Positions 25,344 through 39,700 of a DNA stretch of 64,000 nt are shown piece after piece. How positions within the stretch are numbered: position 1 is the stretch's first letter; every line of letters begins with the position of its first letter. Origin of the DNA: Auanema rhodensis (lineage: Eukaryota > Nematoda > Chromadorea > Rhabditida > Rhabditidae); assembly GCA_964057225.1 (NCBI GenBank), contig OZ059897.1:22754001-22818000 (forward strand), given 5' to 3'. The notes under the pieces were generated by a model. That model searched no databases, had not been told where the DNA came from, and worked only from the letters and a program-made list of their open reading frames with translations. The translations under genes and the position numbers were made by a program.

Positions 25344-28300
25344 CTTTCACGTGACGCGAGTTACATACCAAGTGCACATCACGTGTACATTTAATTAGCA
25401 TAAATTAAAGTTCACGTAAATTTCAAAGTCATGGTTACCATGAACCAATATCAATAAAAATTTGTTTTTAGACTAATATGGACATGGGGAATCTAATTTT
25501 GAAAACCGCATCTCTTTATCTTTCACGTGAAGCGAGTTACATACCAAGTGCACATCACGTGTACATTTAATTAGCATAAATTAAAGTTCACGTAAAATTC
25601 AAAGTCATGGTTACCATGCACCAATATCAATAAAAATTTGTTTTTAGACTAATATGGACATGGGGAATCTAATTTTGAAAACCGCATCTCTTTATCTTTC
25701 ACGTGAAGCGAGTTACATACCAAGTGCACATCACGTGTACATTTAATTAGCATAAATTAAAGTTCACGTAAATTTCAAAGTCATGGTTACCATGAACCAA
25801 TATCAATAAAAATTTGTTTTTAGACTAATATGGACATGGGGAATCTAATTTTGAAAACCGCATCTCTTTATCTTTCACGTGAAGCAAGTTACATACCAAG
25901 TGCACATCACGTGTACATTTAATTAGCATAAATTAAAGTTCACGTAAATTTCAAAGTCATGGTTACCATGAACTAATATCAATAAAAATTTGTTTTTAGA
26001 CTAATATGGACATGGGGAATCTAATTTTGAAAACCGCATCTCTTTATCTTTCACGTGAAGCGAGTTACATACCAAGTGCACATCACGTGTACATTTAATT
26101 AGCATAAATTAAAGTTCACGTAAATTTCAAAGTCATGGTTACCATGAACCAATATCAATAAAAATTTGTTTTTAGACTAATATGGATATGGGGAATCTAA
26201 TTTTGAAAACCGCATCTCTTTATCTTTCACGTGAAGCGAGTTACATACCAAGTGCACATCACGTGTACATTTAATTAGCATAAATTAAAGTTCACGTAAA
26301 TTTCAAAGTCATGGTTACCATGAACCAATATCAATAAAAATTTGTTTTTAGACTAATGTGGACATGGGGAATCTAACTTTGAAAACCGCATCTCTTTATC
26401 TTTCACGTGAAGCGAGTTACATACCAAGTGCACATCACGTGTACATTTAATTAGCATAAATTAAAGTTCACGTAAATTTCAAAGTCATGGTTACCATGAA
26501 CCAATATCAATAAAAATTTGTTTTTAGACTAATATGGACATGGGGAATCTAATTTTGAAAACCGCATCTCTTTATCTTTCACGTGAAGCGAGTTACATAC
26601 CAAGTGCACATCACGTGTACATTTAATTAGCATAAATTAAAGTTCACGTAAATTTCAAAGTCATGGTTACCATGCACCAATATCAATAAAAATTTGTTTT
26701 TAGACTAATATGGACATGGGGAATCTAATTTTGAAAACCGCATCTCTTTATCTTTCACGTGAAGCGAGTTACATACCAAGTGCACATCACGTGTACATTT
26801 AATTAGCATAAATTAAAGTTCACGTAAAATTCAAAGTCATGGTTACCATGCACCAATATCAATAAAAATTTGTTTTTAGACTAATATGGACATGGGGAAT
26901 CTAATTTTGAAAACCGCATCTCTTCATCTTTCACGTGAAGCGAGTTACATACCAAGTGCCCATCACGTGTACATTTAATTAGCATAAATTAAAGTTCACG
27001 TAAATTTCAAAGTCATGGTTACCATGCACCAATATCAATAAAAATTTGTTTTTAGACTAATATGGACATGGGGAATCTAATTTTGAAAACCGCATCTCTT
27101 TATCTTTCACGTGAAGCGAGTTACATACCAAGTGCACATCACGTGTACATTTAATTAGCATAAATTAAAGTTCACGTAAATTTCAAAGTCATGGTTACCA
27201 TGCACCAATATCAATAAAAATTTGTTTTTAGACTAATATGGACATGGGGAATCTAATTTTGAAAACCGCATCTCTTTATCTTTCACGTGAAGCGAGTTAC
27301 ATACCAAGTGCACATCACGTGTACATTTAATTAGCATAAATTAAAGTTCACGTAAATTTCAAAGTCATGGTTACCATGCACCAATATCAATAAAAATTTG
27401 TTTTTAGACTAATATGGACATGGGGAATCTAATTTTAAAAAACCGCATCTCTTTATCTTTCACGTGAAGCGAGTTACATACCAAGTGCACATCACGTGTA
27501 CATTTAATTAGCATAAATTAAAATTCACGTAAATTTCAAAGTCATGGTTACCATGCACCAATATCAATAAAAATTTGTTTTTAAACTAATATGGACATGG
27601 GGAATCTAATTTTGAAAACCGCATCTCTTTATCTTTCACGTGAAGCGAGTTACATACCAAGTGCACATCACGTGTACATTAAATTAGCATAAATAAAAGT
27701 TCACGTAAATTTCAAAGTCATGGTTACCATGAACCAATATCAATAAAAATTTGTTTTTAGACTAATATGGACATGGGGAATCTAATTTTGAAAACCGCAT
27801 CTCTTTATCTTTCACGTGAAGCGAGTTACATACCAAGTGCACATCACGTGTACATTTAATTAGCATAAATTAAAGTTCACGTAAATTTCAAAGTCATGGT
27901 TACCATGCACCAATATCAATAAAAATTTGTTTTTAAACTAATATGGACATGGGGAATCCAATTTTGAAAACCGCATCTCTTTATCTTTCACGTGAAGCGA
28001 GTTACATACCAAGTGCACATCACGTGTACATTTAATTAGCATAAATTAAAGTTCACGTAAATTTCAAAGTCATGGTTACCATGAACCAATATCAATAAAA
28101 ATTTGTTTTTAGACTAATATAGACATGGGGAATCTAATTTTGAAAACCGCATCTCTTTATCTTTCACGTGAAGCGAGTTACATACCAAGTGCACATCACG
28201 TGTACATTTAATTAGCATAAATTAAAGTTCACGTAAATTTCAAAGTCATGGTTACCATGAACCAATATCAATAAAAATTTGTTTTTAGACTAATATGGAC

Positions 28301-29569
28301 ATGGGGAATCTAATTTTGAAAACCGCATCTCTTTATCTTTCACGTGAAGCGAGTTACATACCAAGTGCACATCACGTGTACATTTAATTAGCATAAATTA
28401 AAGTTCACGTAAATTTCAAAGTCATGGTTACCATGCACCAATATCAATAAAAATTTGTTTTTAGACTAATATGGACATGGGGAATCTAATTTTGAAAACC
28501 GCATCTCTTTATCTTTCACGTGAAGCGAGTTACATACCAAGTGCACATCACGTGTACATTTAATTAGCATAAATTAAAGTTCACGTAAAATTCAAAGTCA
28601 TGGTTACCATGCACCAATATCAATAAAAATTTGTTTTTAGACTAATATGGACATGGGGAATCTAATTTTGAAAACCGCATCTCTTCATCTTTCACGTGAA
28701 GCGAGTTACATACCAAGTGCCCATCACGTGTACATTTAATTAGCATAAATTAAAGTTCACGTAAATTTCAAAGTCATGGTTACCATGCACCAATATCAAT
28801 AAAAATTTGTTTTTAGACTAATATGGACATGGGGAATCTAATTTTGAAAACCGCATCTCTTTATCTTTCACGTGAAGCGAGTTACATACCAAGTGCACAT
28901 CACGTGTACATTTAATTAGCATAAATTAAAGTTCACGTAAATTTCAAAGTCATGGTTACCATGCACCAATATCAATAAAAATTTGTTTTTAGACTAATAT
29001 GGACATGGGGAATCTAATTTTGAAAACCGCATCTCTTTATCTTTCACGTGAAGCGAGTTACATACCAAGTGCACATCACGTGTACATTTAATTAGCATAA
29101 ATTAAAGTTCACGTAAATTTCAAAGTCATGGTTACCATGCACCAATATCAATAAAAATTTGTTTTTAGACTAATATGGACATGGGGAATCTAATTTTAAA
29201 AAACCGCATCTCTTTATCTTTCACGTGAAGCGAGTTACATACCAAGTGCACATCACGTGTACATTTAATTAGCATAAATTAAAATTCACGTAAATTTCAA
29301 AGTCATGGTTACCATGCACCAATATCAATAAAAATTTGTTTTTAAACTAATATGGACATGGGGAATCTAATTTTGAAAACCGCATCTCTTTATCTTTCAC
29401 GTGAAGCGAGTTACATACCAAGTGCACATCACGTGTACATTAAATTAGCATAAATAAAAGTTCACGTAAATTTCAAAGTCATGGTTACCATGAACCAATA
29501 TCAATAAAAATTTGTTTTTAGACTAATATGGACATGGGGAATCTAATTTTGAAAACCGCATCTCTTTAT
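25344..29569 (+). repeat. 24-monomer block, copy 1 (4,226 bp)
   Basis: Unit order: A12C (GTGACGCGAG), T78A, plain, G15A+C103T, C140T, A135G+T154C, plain, then a 10-unit run (C100; T78A+T174C; GTGCCCATC; C100; 177-bp cassette of three; T151C; plain; plain) and the first seven units of that run again. The block length is 24 x 176 + 2 because it holds two 177-bp units (27280 and 29041). It joins zone B types (25520-26575) to zone C types (27280 onward), so it is itself a recombinant of older segments. Confidence 0.88.
26576..28336 (+). repeat. 10-mer HOR unit (1,761 bp), four occurrences
   Basis: Ten units starting with C100, T78A+T174C and GTGCCCATC and including the 177-bp cassette begin at 26576, 28337, 30802 and 32563. 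Spacing is 1,761 bp within each block. The runs at 28337 and 32563 keep seven and nine units respectively before the order changes. This 10-mer is nested inside the 24-unit duplication and therefore predates it. Confidence 0.83.
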
Positions 29570-32500
29570 CTTTCACGTGACGCGAGTTACATACCAAGTG
29601 CACATCACGTGTACATTTAATTAGCATAAATTAAAGTTCACGTAAATTTCAAAGTCATGGTTACCATGAACCAATATCAATAAAAATTTGTTTTTAGACT
29701 AATATGGACATGGGGAATCTAATTTTGAAAACCGCATCTCTTTATCTTTCACGTGAAGCGAGTTACATACCAAGTGCACATCACGTGTACATTTAATTAG
29801 CATAAATTAAAGTTCACGTAAAATTCAAAGTCATGGTTACCATGCACCAATATCAATAAAAATTTGTTTTTAGACTAATATGGACATGGGGAATCTAATT
29901 TTGAAAACCGCATCTCTTTATCTTTCACGTGAAGCGAGTTACATACCAAGTGCACATCACGTGTACATTTAATTAGCATAAATTAAAGTTCACGTAAATT
30001 TCAAAGTCATGGTTACCATGAACCAATATCAATAAAAATTTGTTTTTAGACTAATATGGACATGGGGAATCTAATTTTGAAAACCGCATCTCTTTATCTT
30101 TCACGTGAAGCAAGTTACATACCAAGTGCACATCACGTGTACATTTAATTAGCATAAATTAAAGTTCACGTAAATTTCAAAGTCATGGTTACCATGAACT
30201 AATATCAATAAAAATTTGTTTTTAGACTAATATGGACATGGGGAATCTAATTTTGAAAACCGCATCTCTTTATCTTTCACGTGAAGCGAGTTACATACCA
30301 AGTGCACATCACGTGTACATTTAATTAGCATAAATTAAAGTTCACGTAAATTTCAAAGTCATGGTTACCATGAACCAATATCAATAAAAATTTGTTTTTA
30401 GACTAATATGGATATGGGGAATCTAATTTTGAAAACCGCATCTCTTTATCTTTCACGTGAAGCGAGTTACATACCAAGTGCACATCACGTGTACATTTAA
30501 TTAGCATAAATTAAAGTTCACGTAAATTTCAAAGTCATGGTTACCATGAACCAATATCAATAAAAATTTGTTTTTAGACTAATGTGGACATGGGGAATCT
30601 AACTTTGAAAACCGCATCTCTTTATCTTTCACGTGAAGCGAGTTACATACCAAGTGCACATCACGTGTACATTTAATTAGCATAAATTAAAGTTCACGTA
30701 AATTTCAAAGTCATGGTTACCATGAACCAATATCAATAAAAATTTGTTTTTAGACTAATATGGACATGGGGAATCTAATTTTGAAAACCGCATCTCTTTA
30801 TCTTTCACGTGAAGCGAGTTACATACCAAGTGCACATCACGTGTACATTTAATTAGCATAAATTAAAGTTCACGTAAATTTCAAAGTCATGGTTACCATG
30901 CACCAATATCAATAAAAATTTGTTTTTAGACTAATATGGACATGGGGAATCTAATTTTGAAAACCGCATCTCTTTATCTTTCACGTGAAGCGAGTTACAT
31001 ACCAAGTGCACATCACGTGTACATTTAATTAGCATAAATTAAAGTTCACGTAAAATTCAAAGTCATGGTTACCATGCACCAATATCAATAAAAATTTGTT
31101 TTTAGACTAATATGGACATGGGGAATCTAATTTTGAAAACCGCATCTCTTCATCTTTCACGTGAAGCGAGTTACATACCAAGTGCCCATCACGTGTACAT
31201 TTAATTAGCATAAATTAAAGTTCACGTAAATTTCAAAGTCATGGTTACCATGCACCAATATCAATAAAAATTTGTTTTTAGACTAATATGGACATGGGGA
31301 ATCTAATTTTGAAAACCGCATCTCTTTATCTTTCACGTGAAGCGAGTTACATACCAAGTGCACATCACGTGTACATTTAATTAGCATAAATTAAAGTTCA
31401 CGTAAATTTCAAAGTCATGGTTACCATGCACCAATATCAATAAAAATTTGTTTTTAGACTAATATGGACATGGGGAATCTAATTTTGAAAACCGCATCTC
31501 TTTATCTTTCACGTGAAGCGAGTTACATACCAAGTGCACATCACGTGTACATTTAATTAGCATAAATTAAAGTTCACGTAAATTTCAAAGTCATGGTTAC
31601 CATGCACCAATATCAATAAAAATTTGTTTTTAGACTAATATGGACATGGGGAATCTAATTTTAAAAAACCGCATCTCTTTATCTTTCACGTGAAGCGAGT
31701 TACATACCAAGTGCACATCACGTGTACATTTAATTAGCATAAATTAAAATTCACGTAAATTTCAAAGTCATGGTTACCATGCACCAATATCAATAAAAAT
31801 TTGTTTTTAAACTAATATGGACATGGGGAATCTAATTTTGAAAACCGCATCTCTTTATCTTTCACGTGAAGCGAGTTACATACCAAGTGCACATCACGTG
31901 TACATTAAATTAGCATAAATAAAAGTTCACGTAAATTTCAAAGTCATGGTTACCATGAACCAATATCAATAAAAATTTGTTTTTAGACTAATATGGACAT
32001 GGGGAATCTAATTTTGAAAACCGCATCTCTTTATCTTTCACGTGAAGCGAGTTACATACCAAGTGCACATCACGTGTACATTTAATTAGCATAAATTAAA
32101 GTTCACGTAAATTTCAAAGTCATGGTTACCATGCACCAATATCAATAAAAATTTGTTTTTAAACTAATATGGACATGGGGAATCCAATTTTGAAAACCGC
32201 ATCTCTTTATCTTTCACGTGAAGCGAGTTACATACCAAGTGCACATCACGTGTACATTTAATTAGCATAAATTAAAGTTCACGTAAATTTCAAAGTCATG
32301 GTTACCATGAACCAATATCAATAAAAATTTGTTTTTAGACTAATATGGACATGGGGAATCTAATTTTGAAAACCGCATCTCTTTATCTTTCACGTGAAGC
32401 GAGTTACATACCAAGTGCACATCACGTGTACATTTAATTAGCATAAATTAAAGTTCACGTAAATTTCAAAGTCATGGTTACCATGAACCAATATCAATAA

Positions 32501-33795
32501 AAATTTGTTTTTAGACTAATATGGACATGGGGAATCTAATTTTGAAAACCGCATCTCTTTATCTTTCACGTGAAGCGAGTTACATACCAAGTGCACATCA
32601 CGTGTACATTTAATTAGCATAAATTAAAGTTCACGTAAATTTCAAAGTCATGGTTACCATGCACCAATATCAATAAAAATTTGTTTTTAGACTAATATGG
32701 ACATGGGGAATCTAATTTTGAAAACCGCATCTCTTTATCTTTCACGTGAAGCGAGTTACATACCAAGTGCACATCACGTGTACATTTAATTAGCATAAAT
32801 TAAAGTTCACGTAAAATTCAAAGTCATGGTTACCATGCACCAATATCAATAAAAATTTGTTTTTAGACTAATATGGACATGGGGAATCTAATTTTGAAAA
32901 CCGCATCTCTTCATCTTTCACGTGAAGCGAGTTACATACCAAGTGCCCATCACGTGTACATTTAATTAGCATAAATTAAAGTTCACGTAAATTTCAAAGT
33001 CATGGTTACCATGCACCAATATCAATAAAAATTTGTTTTTAGACTAATATGGACATGGGGAATCTAATTTTGAAAACCGCATCTCTTTATCTTTCACGTG
33101 AAGCGAGTTACATACCAAGTGCACATCACGTGTACATTTAATTAGCATAAATTAAAGTTCACGTAAATTTCAAAGTCATGGTTACCATGCACCAATATCA
33201 ATAAAAATTTGTTTTTAGACTAATATGGACATGGGGAATCTAATTTTGAAAACCGCATCTCTTTATCTTTCACGTGAAGCGAGTTACATACCAAGTGCAC
33301 ATCACGTGTACATTTAATTAGCATAAATTAAAGTTCACGTAAATTTCAAAGTCATGGTTACCATGCACCAATATCAATAAAAATTTGTTTTTAGACTAAT
33401 ATGGACATGGGGAATCTAATTTTAAAAAACCGCATCTCTTTATCTTTCACGTGAAGCGAGTTACATACCAAGTGCACATCACGTGTACATTTAATTAGCA
33501 TAAATTAAAATTCACGTAAATTTCAAAGTCATGGTTACCATGCACCAATATCAATAAAAATTTGTTTTTAAACTAATATGGACATGGGGAATCTAATTTT
33601 GAAAACCGCATCTCTTTATCTTTCACGTGAAGCGAGTTACATACCAAGTGCACATCACGTGTACATTAAATTAGCATAAATAAAAGTTCACGTAAATTTC
33701 AAAGTCATGGTTACCATGAACCAATATCAATAAAAATTTGTTTTTAGACTAATATGGACATGGGGAATCTAATTTTGAAAACCGCATCTCTTTAT
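29570..33795 (+). repeat. 24-monomer block, copy 2 (4,226 bp)
   Basis: All 24 units match copy 1 in order, including both 177-bp units. Reading variant by variant I found one difference: A at 28121 in copy 1 against G at 32347 here. The match stops at both edges: the unit before 25344 (25168) is unlike the one before 29570 (29394), and the unit at 33796 is unlike that at 29570. Confidence 0.87.
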
Positions 33796-36700
33796 CTTTC
33801 ACGTGAAGCGAGTTACATACCAAGTGCACATCACGTGTACATTTAATTAGCATAAATTAAAGTTCACGTAAATTTCAAAGTCATGGTTACCATGCACCAA
33901 TATCAATAAAAATTTGTTTTTAAACTAATATGGACATGGGGAATCCAATTTTGAAAACCGCATCTCTTTATCTTTCACGTGAAGCGAGTTACATACCAAG
34001 TGCACATCACGTGTACATTTAATTAGCATAAATTAAAGTTCACGTAAATTTCAAAGTCATGGTTACCATGAACCAATATCAATAAAAATTTGTTTTTAGA
34101 CTAATATGGACATGGGGAATCTAATTTTGAAAACCGCATCTCTTTATCTTTCACGTGAAGCGAGTTACATACCAAGTGCACATCACGTGTACATTTAATT
34201 AGCATAAATTAAAGTTCACGTAAATTTCAAAGTCATGGTTACCATGCACCAATATCAATAAAAATTTGTTTTTAAACTAATATGGACATGGGGAATCTAA
34301 TTTTGAAAACCGCATCTCTTTATCTTTCACGTGAAGCGAGTTACATACCAAGTGCACATCACGTGTACATTTAATTAGCATAAATTAAAGTTCACGTAAA
34401 TTTCAAAGTCATGGTTACCATGCACCAATATCAATAAAAATTTGTTTTTAGACTAATATGGACATGGGGAATCTAATTTTGAAAACCGCATCTCTTTATC
34501 TTTCACATGAAGCGAGTTACATACCAAGTGCACATCACGTGTACATTTAATTAGCATAAATTAAAGTTCACGTAAATTTCAAAGTCATGGTTACCATGAA
34601 CCAATATCAATAAAAATTTGTTTTTAGACTAATATGGACATGGGGAATCTAATTTTGAAAACCGCATCTCTTTATCTTTCACGTGAAGCGAGTTACATAC
34701 CAAGTGCACATCACGTATACATTTAATTAGCATAAATTAAAGTTCACGTAAATTTCAAAGTCATGGTTACCATGAACCAATATCAATAAAAATTTGTTTT
34801 TAGACTAATATGGACATGGGGAATCTAATTTTGAAAACCGCATCTCTTTATCTTTCACGTGAAGCGAGTTACATACCAAGTGCACATCACGTGTACATTT
34901 AATTAGCATAAATTAAAGTTCACGTAAATTTCAAAGTCATGGTTACCATGCACCAATATCAATAAAAATTTGTTTTTAAACTAATATGGACATGGGGAAT
35001 CTAATTTTGAAAACCGCATCTCTTTATCTTTCACGTGAAGCGAGTTACATACCAAGTGCACATCACGTGTACATTTAATTAGCATAAATTAAAGTTCACG
35101 TAAATTTCAAAGTCATGGTTACCATGCACCAATATCAATAAAAATTTGTTTTTAGACTAATATGGACATGGGGAATCTAATTTTGAAAACCGCATCTCTT
35201 TATCTTTCACATGAAGCGAGTTACATACCAAGTGCACATCACGTGTACATTTAATTAGCATAAATTAAAGTTCACGTAAATTTCAAAGTCATGGTTACCA
35301 TGAACCAATATCAATAAAAATTTGTTTTTAGACTAATATGGACATGGGGAATCTAATTTTGAAAACCGCATCTCTTTATCTTTCACGTGAAGCGAGTTAC
35401 ATACCAAGTGCACATCACGTATACATTTAATTAGCATAAATTAAAGTTCACGTAAATTTCAAAGTCATGGTTACCATGAACCAATATCAATAAAAATTTG
35501 TTTTCAGACTAATATGGACATGGGGAATCTAGTTTTGAAAACCGCATCTCTTTATCTTTCACGTGAAGCGAGTTACATACCAAGTGCACATCACGTGTAC
35601 ATTTAATTAGCATAAATTAAAATTCACGTAAATTTCAAAGTCATGGTTACCATGCACCAATATCAATAAAAATTTGTTTTAAACTAATATGGACATGGGG
35701 AATCTAATTTTGAAAACCGCATCTCTTTATCTTTCACGTGAAGCGAGTTACATACCAAGTGCACATCACGTGTACATTTAATTAGCATAAATAAAAGTTC
35801 ACGTAAATTTCAAAGTCATGGTTACCATGAACCAATATCAATAAAAATTTGTTTTTAGACTAATATGGACATGGGGAATCTAATTTTGAAAACCGCATCT
35901 CTTTATCTTTCACGTGAAGCGAGTTACATACCAAGTGCACATCACGTGTACATTTAATTAGCATAAATTAAAGTTCACGTAAATTTCAAAGTCATGGTTA
36001 CCATGCACCAATATCAATAAAAATTTGTTTTTAAACTAATATGGACATGGGGAATCTAATTTTGAAAACCGCATCTCTTTATCTTTCACGTGAAGCGAGT
36101 TACATACCAAGTGCACATCACGTGTACATTTAATTAGCATAAATTAAAGTTCACGTAAATTTCAAAGTCATGGTTACCATGAACCAATATCAATAAAAAT
36201 TTGTTTTTAGACTAATATGGACATGGGGAATCTAATTTTGAAAACCGCATCTCTTTATCTTTCACGTGAAGCGAGTTACATACCAAGTGCACATCACGTG
36301 TACATTTAATTAGCATAAATTAAAGTTCACGTAAATTTCAAAGTCATGGTTACCATGCACCAATATCAATAAAAATTTGTTTTTAAACTAATATGGACAT
36401 GGGGAATCTAATTTTGAAAACCGCATCTCTTTATCTTTCACGTGAAGCGAGTTACATACCAAGTGCACATCACGTGTACATTTAATTAGCATAAATTAAA
36501 GTTCACGTAAATTTCAAAGTCATGGTTACCATGCACCAATATCAATAAAAATTTGTTTTTAGACTAATATGGACATGGGGAATCTAATTTTGAAAACCGC
36601 ATCTCTTTATCTTTCACATGAAGCGAGTTACATACCAAGTGCACATCACGTGTACATTTAATTAGCATAAATTAAAGTTCACGTAAATTTCAAAGTCATG

Positions 36701-39700
36701 GTTACCATGAACCAATATCAATAAAAATTTGTTTTTAGACTAATATGGACATGGGGAATCTAATTTTGAAAACCGCATCTCTTTATCTTTCACGTGAAGC
36801 GAGTTACATACCAAGTGCACATCACGTATACATTTAATTAGCATAAATTAAAGTTCACGTAAATTTCAAAGTCATGGTTACCATGAACCAATATCAATAA
36901 AAATTTGTTTTTAGACTAATATGGACATGGGGAATCTAATTTTGAAAACCGAATCTCTTTATCTTTCACGTGAAGCGAGTTACATACCAAGTGCACATCA
37001 CGTGTACATTTAATTAGCATAAATTAAAGTTCACGTAAATTTCAAAGTCATGGTTACCATGCACCAATATCAATAAAAATTTGTTTTTAGACTAATATGG
37101 ACATGGGGAATCTAATTTTGAAAACCGAATCTCTTCATCTTTCACGTGAAGCGAGTTACATACCAAGTGCACATCACGTGTACATTTAATTAGCATAAAT
37201 TAAAGTTCACGTAAATTTCAAAGTCATGGTTACCATGAACCAATATCAATAAAAATTTGTTTTTAGACTAATATGGACATGGGGAATCTAATTTTGAAAA
37301 CCGCATCTCTTTATCTTTCACGTGAAGCGAGTTACATACCAAGTGCACATCACGTGTACATTTAATTAGCATAAATTAAAGTTCACGTAAATTTCAAAGT
37401 CATGGTTACCATGAACCAATATCAATAAAAATTTGTTTTTAGACTAATATGGACATGGGGAATCTAATTTTGAAAACCGCATCTCTTTATCTTTCACGTG
37501 AAGCGAGTTACATACCAAGTGCACATCACGTGTACATTTAATTAGCATAAATTAAAGTTCACGTAAATTTCAAAGTCATGGTTACCATGCACCAATATCA
37601 ATAAAAATTTGTTTTTAGACTAATATGGACATGGGGAATCTAATTTTGAAAACCGCATCTCTTTATCTTTCACGTGAAGCGAGTTACATACCAAGTGCAC
37701 ATCACGTGTACATTTAATTAGCATAAATTAAAGTTCACGTAAATTTCAAAGTCATGGTTACCATGAACCAATATCAATAAAAATTTGTTTTTAGACTAAT
37801 ATGGACATGGGGAATCTAATTTTGAAAACCGCATCTCTTTATCTTTCACGTGAAGCGAGTTACATACCAAGTGCACATCACGTGTACATTTAATTAGCAT
37901 AAATTAAAGTTCACGTAAATTTCAAAGTCATGGTTACCATGAACCAATATCAATAAAAATTTGTTTTTAGACTAATATGGACATGGGGAATCTAATTTTG
38001 AAAACCGCATCTCTTTATCTTTCACGTGAAGCGAGTTACATACCAAGTGCACATCACGTGTACATTTAATTAGCATAAATTAAAGTTCACGTAAATTTCA
38101 AAGTCATGGTTACCATGCACCAATATCAATAAAAATTTGTTTTTAAACTAATATGGACATGGGGAATCTAATTTTGAAAACCGCATCTCTTTATCTTTCA
38201 CGTGAAGCGAGTTACATACCAAGTGCACATCACGTGTACATTTAATTAGCATAAATTAAAGTTCACGTAAATTTCAAAGTCATGGTTACCATGAACCAAT
38301 ATCAATAAAAATTTGTTTTTAGACTAATATGGACATGGGGAATCTAATTTTGAAAACCGCATCTCTTTATCTTTCACGTGAAGCGAGTTACATACCAAGT
38401 GCACATCACGTGTACATTTAATTAGCATAAATTAAAGTTCACGTAAATTTCAAAGTCATGGTTACCATGCACCAATATCAATAAAAATTTGTTTTTAAAC
38501 TAATATGGACATGGGGAATCTAATTTTGAAAACCGCATCTCTTTATCTTTCACGTGAAGCGAGTTACATACCAAGTGCACATCACGTGTACATTTAATTA
38601 GCATAAATTAAAGTTCACGTAAATTTCAAAGTCATGGTTACCATGCACCAATATCAATAAAAATTTGTTTTTAGACTAATATGGACATGGGGAATCTAAT
38701 TTTGAAAACCGCATCTCTTTATCTTTCACATGAAGCGAGTTACATACCAAGTGCACATCACGTGTACATTTAATTAGCATAAATTAAAGTTCACGTAAAT
38801 TTCAAAGTCATGGTTACCATGAACCAATATCAATAAAAATTTGTTTTTAGACTAATATGGACATGGGGAATCTAATTTTGAAAACCGCATCTCTTTATCT
38901 TTCACGTGAAGCGAGTTACATACCAAGTGCACATCACGTGTACATTTAATTAGCATAAATTAAAGTTCACGTAAATTTCAAAGTCATGGTTACCATGCAC
39001 CAATATCAATAAAAATTTGTTTTTAGACTAATATGGACATGGGGAATCTAATTTTGAAAACCGCATCTCTTTATCTTTCACGTGAAGCGAGTTACATACC
39101 AAGTGCACATCACGTGTACATTTAATTAGCATAAATTAAAATTCACGTAAATTTCAAAGTCATGGTTACCATGCACCAATATCAATAAAAATTTGTTTTA
39201 AACTAATATGGACATGGGGAATCTAATTTTGAAAACCGCATCTCTTTATCTTTCACGTGAAGCGAGTTACATACCAAGTGCACATCACGTGTACATTTAA
39301 TTAGCATAAATTAAAGTTCACGTAAATTTCAAAGTCATGGTTACCATGCACCAATATCAATAAAAATTTGTTTTTAAACTAATATGGACATGGGGAATCT
39401 AATTTTGAAAACCGCATCTCTTTATCTTTCACGTGAAGCGAGTTACATACCAAGTGCACATCACGTGTACATTTAATTAGCATAAATAAAAGTTCACGTA
39501 AATTTCAAAGTCATGGTTACCATGAACCAATATCAATAAAAATTTGTTTTTAGACTAATATGGACATGGGGAATCTAATTTTGAAAACCGCATCTCTTTA
39601 TCTTTTACGTGAAGCGAGTTACATACCAAGTGCACATCACGTGTACATTTAATTAGCATAAATTAAAGTTCACGTAAATTTCAAAGTCATGGTTACCATG

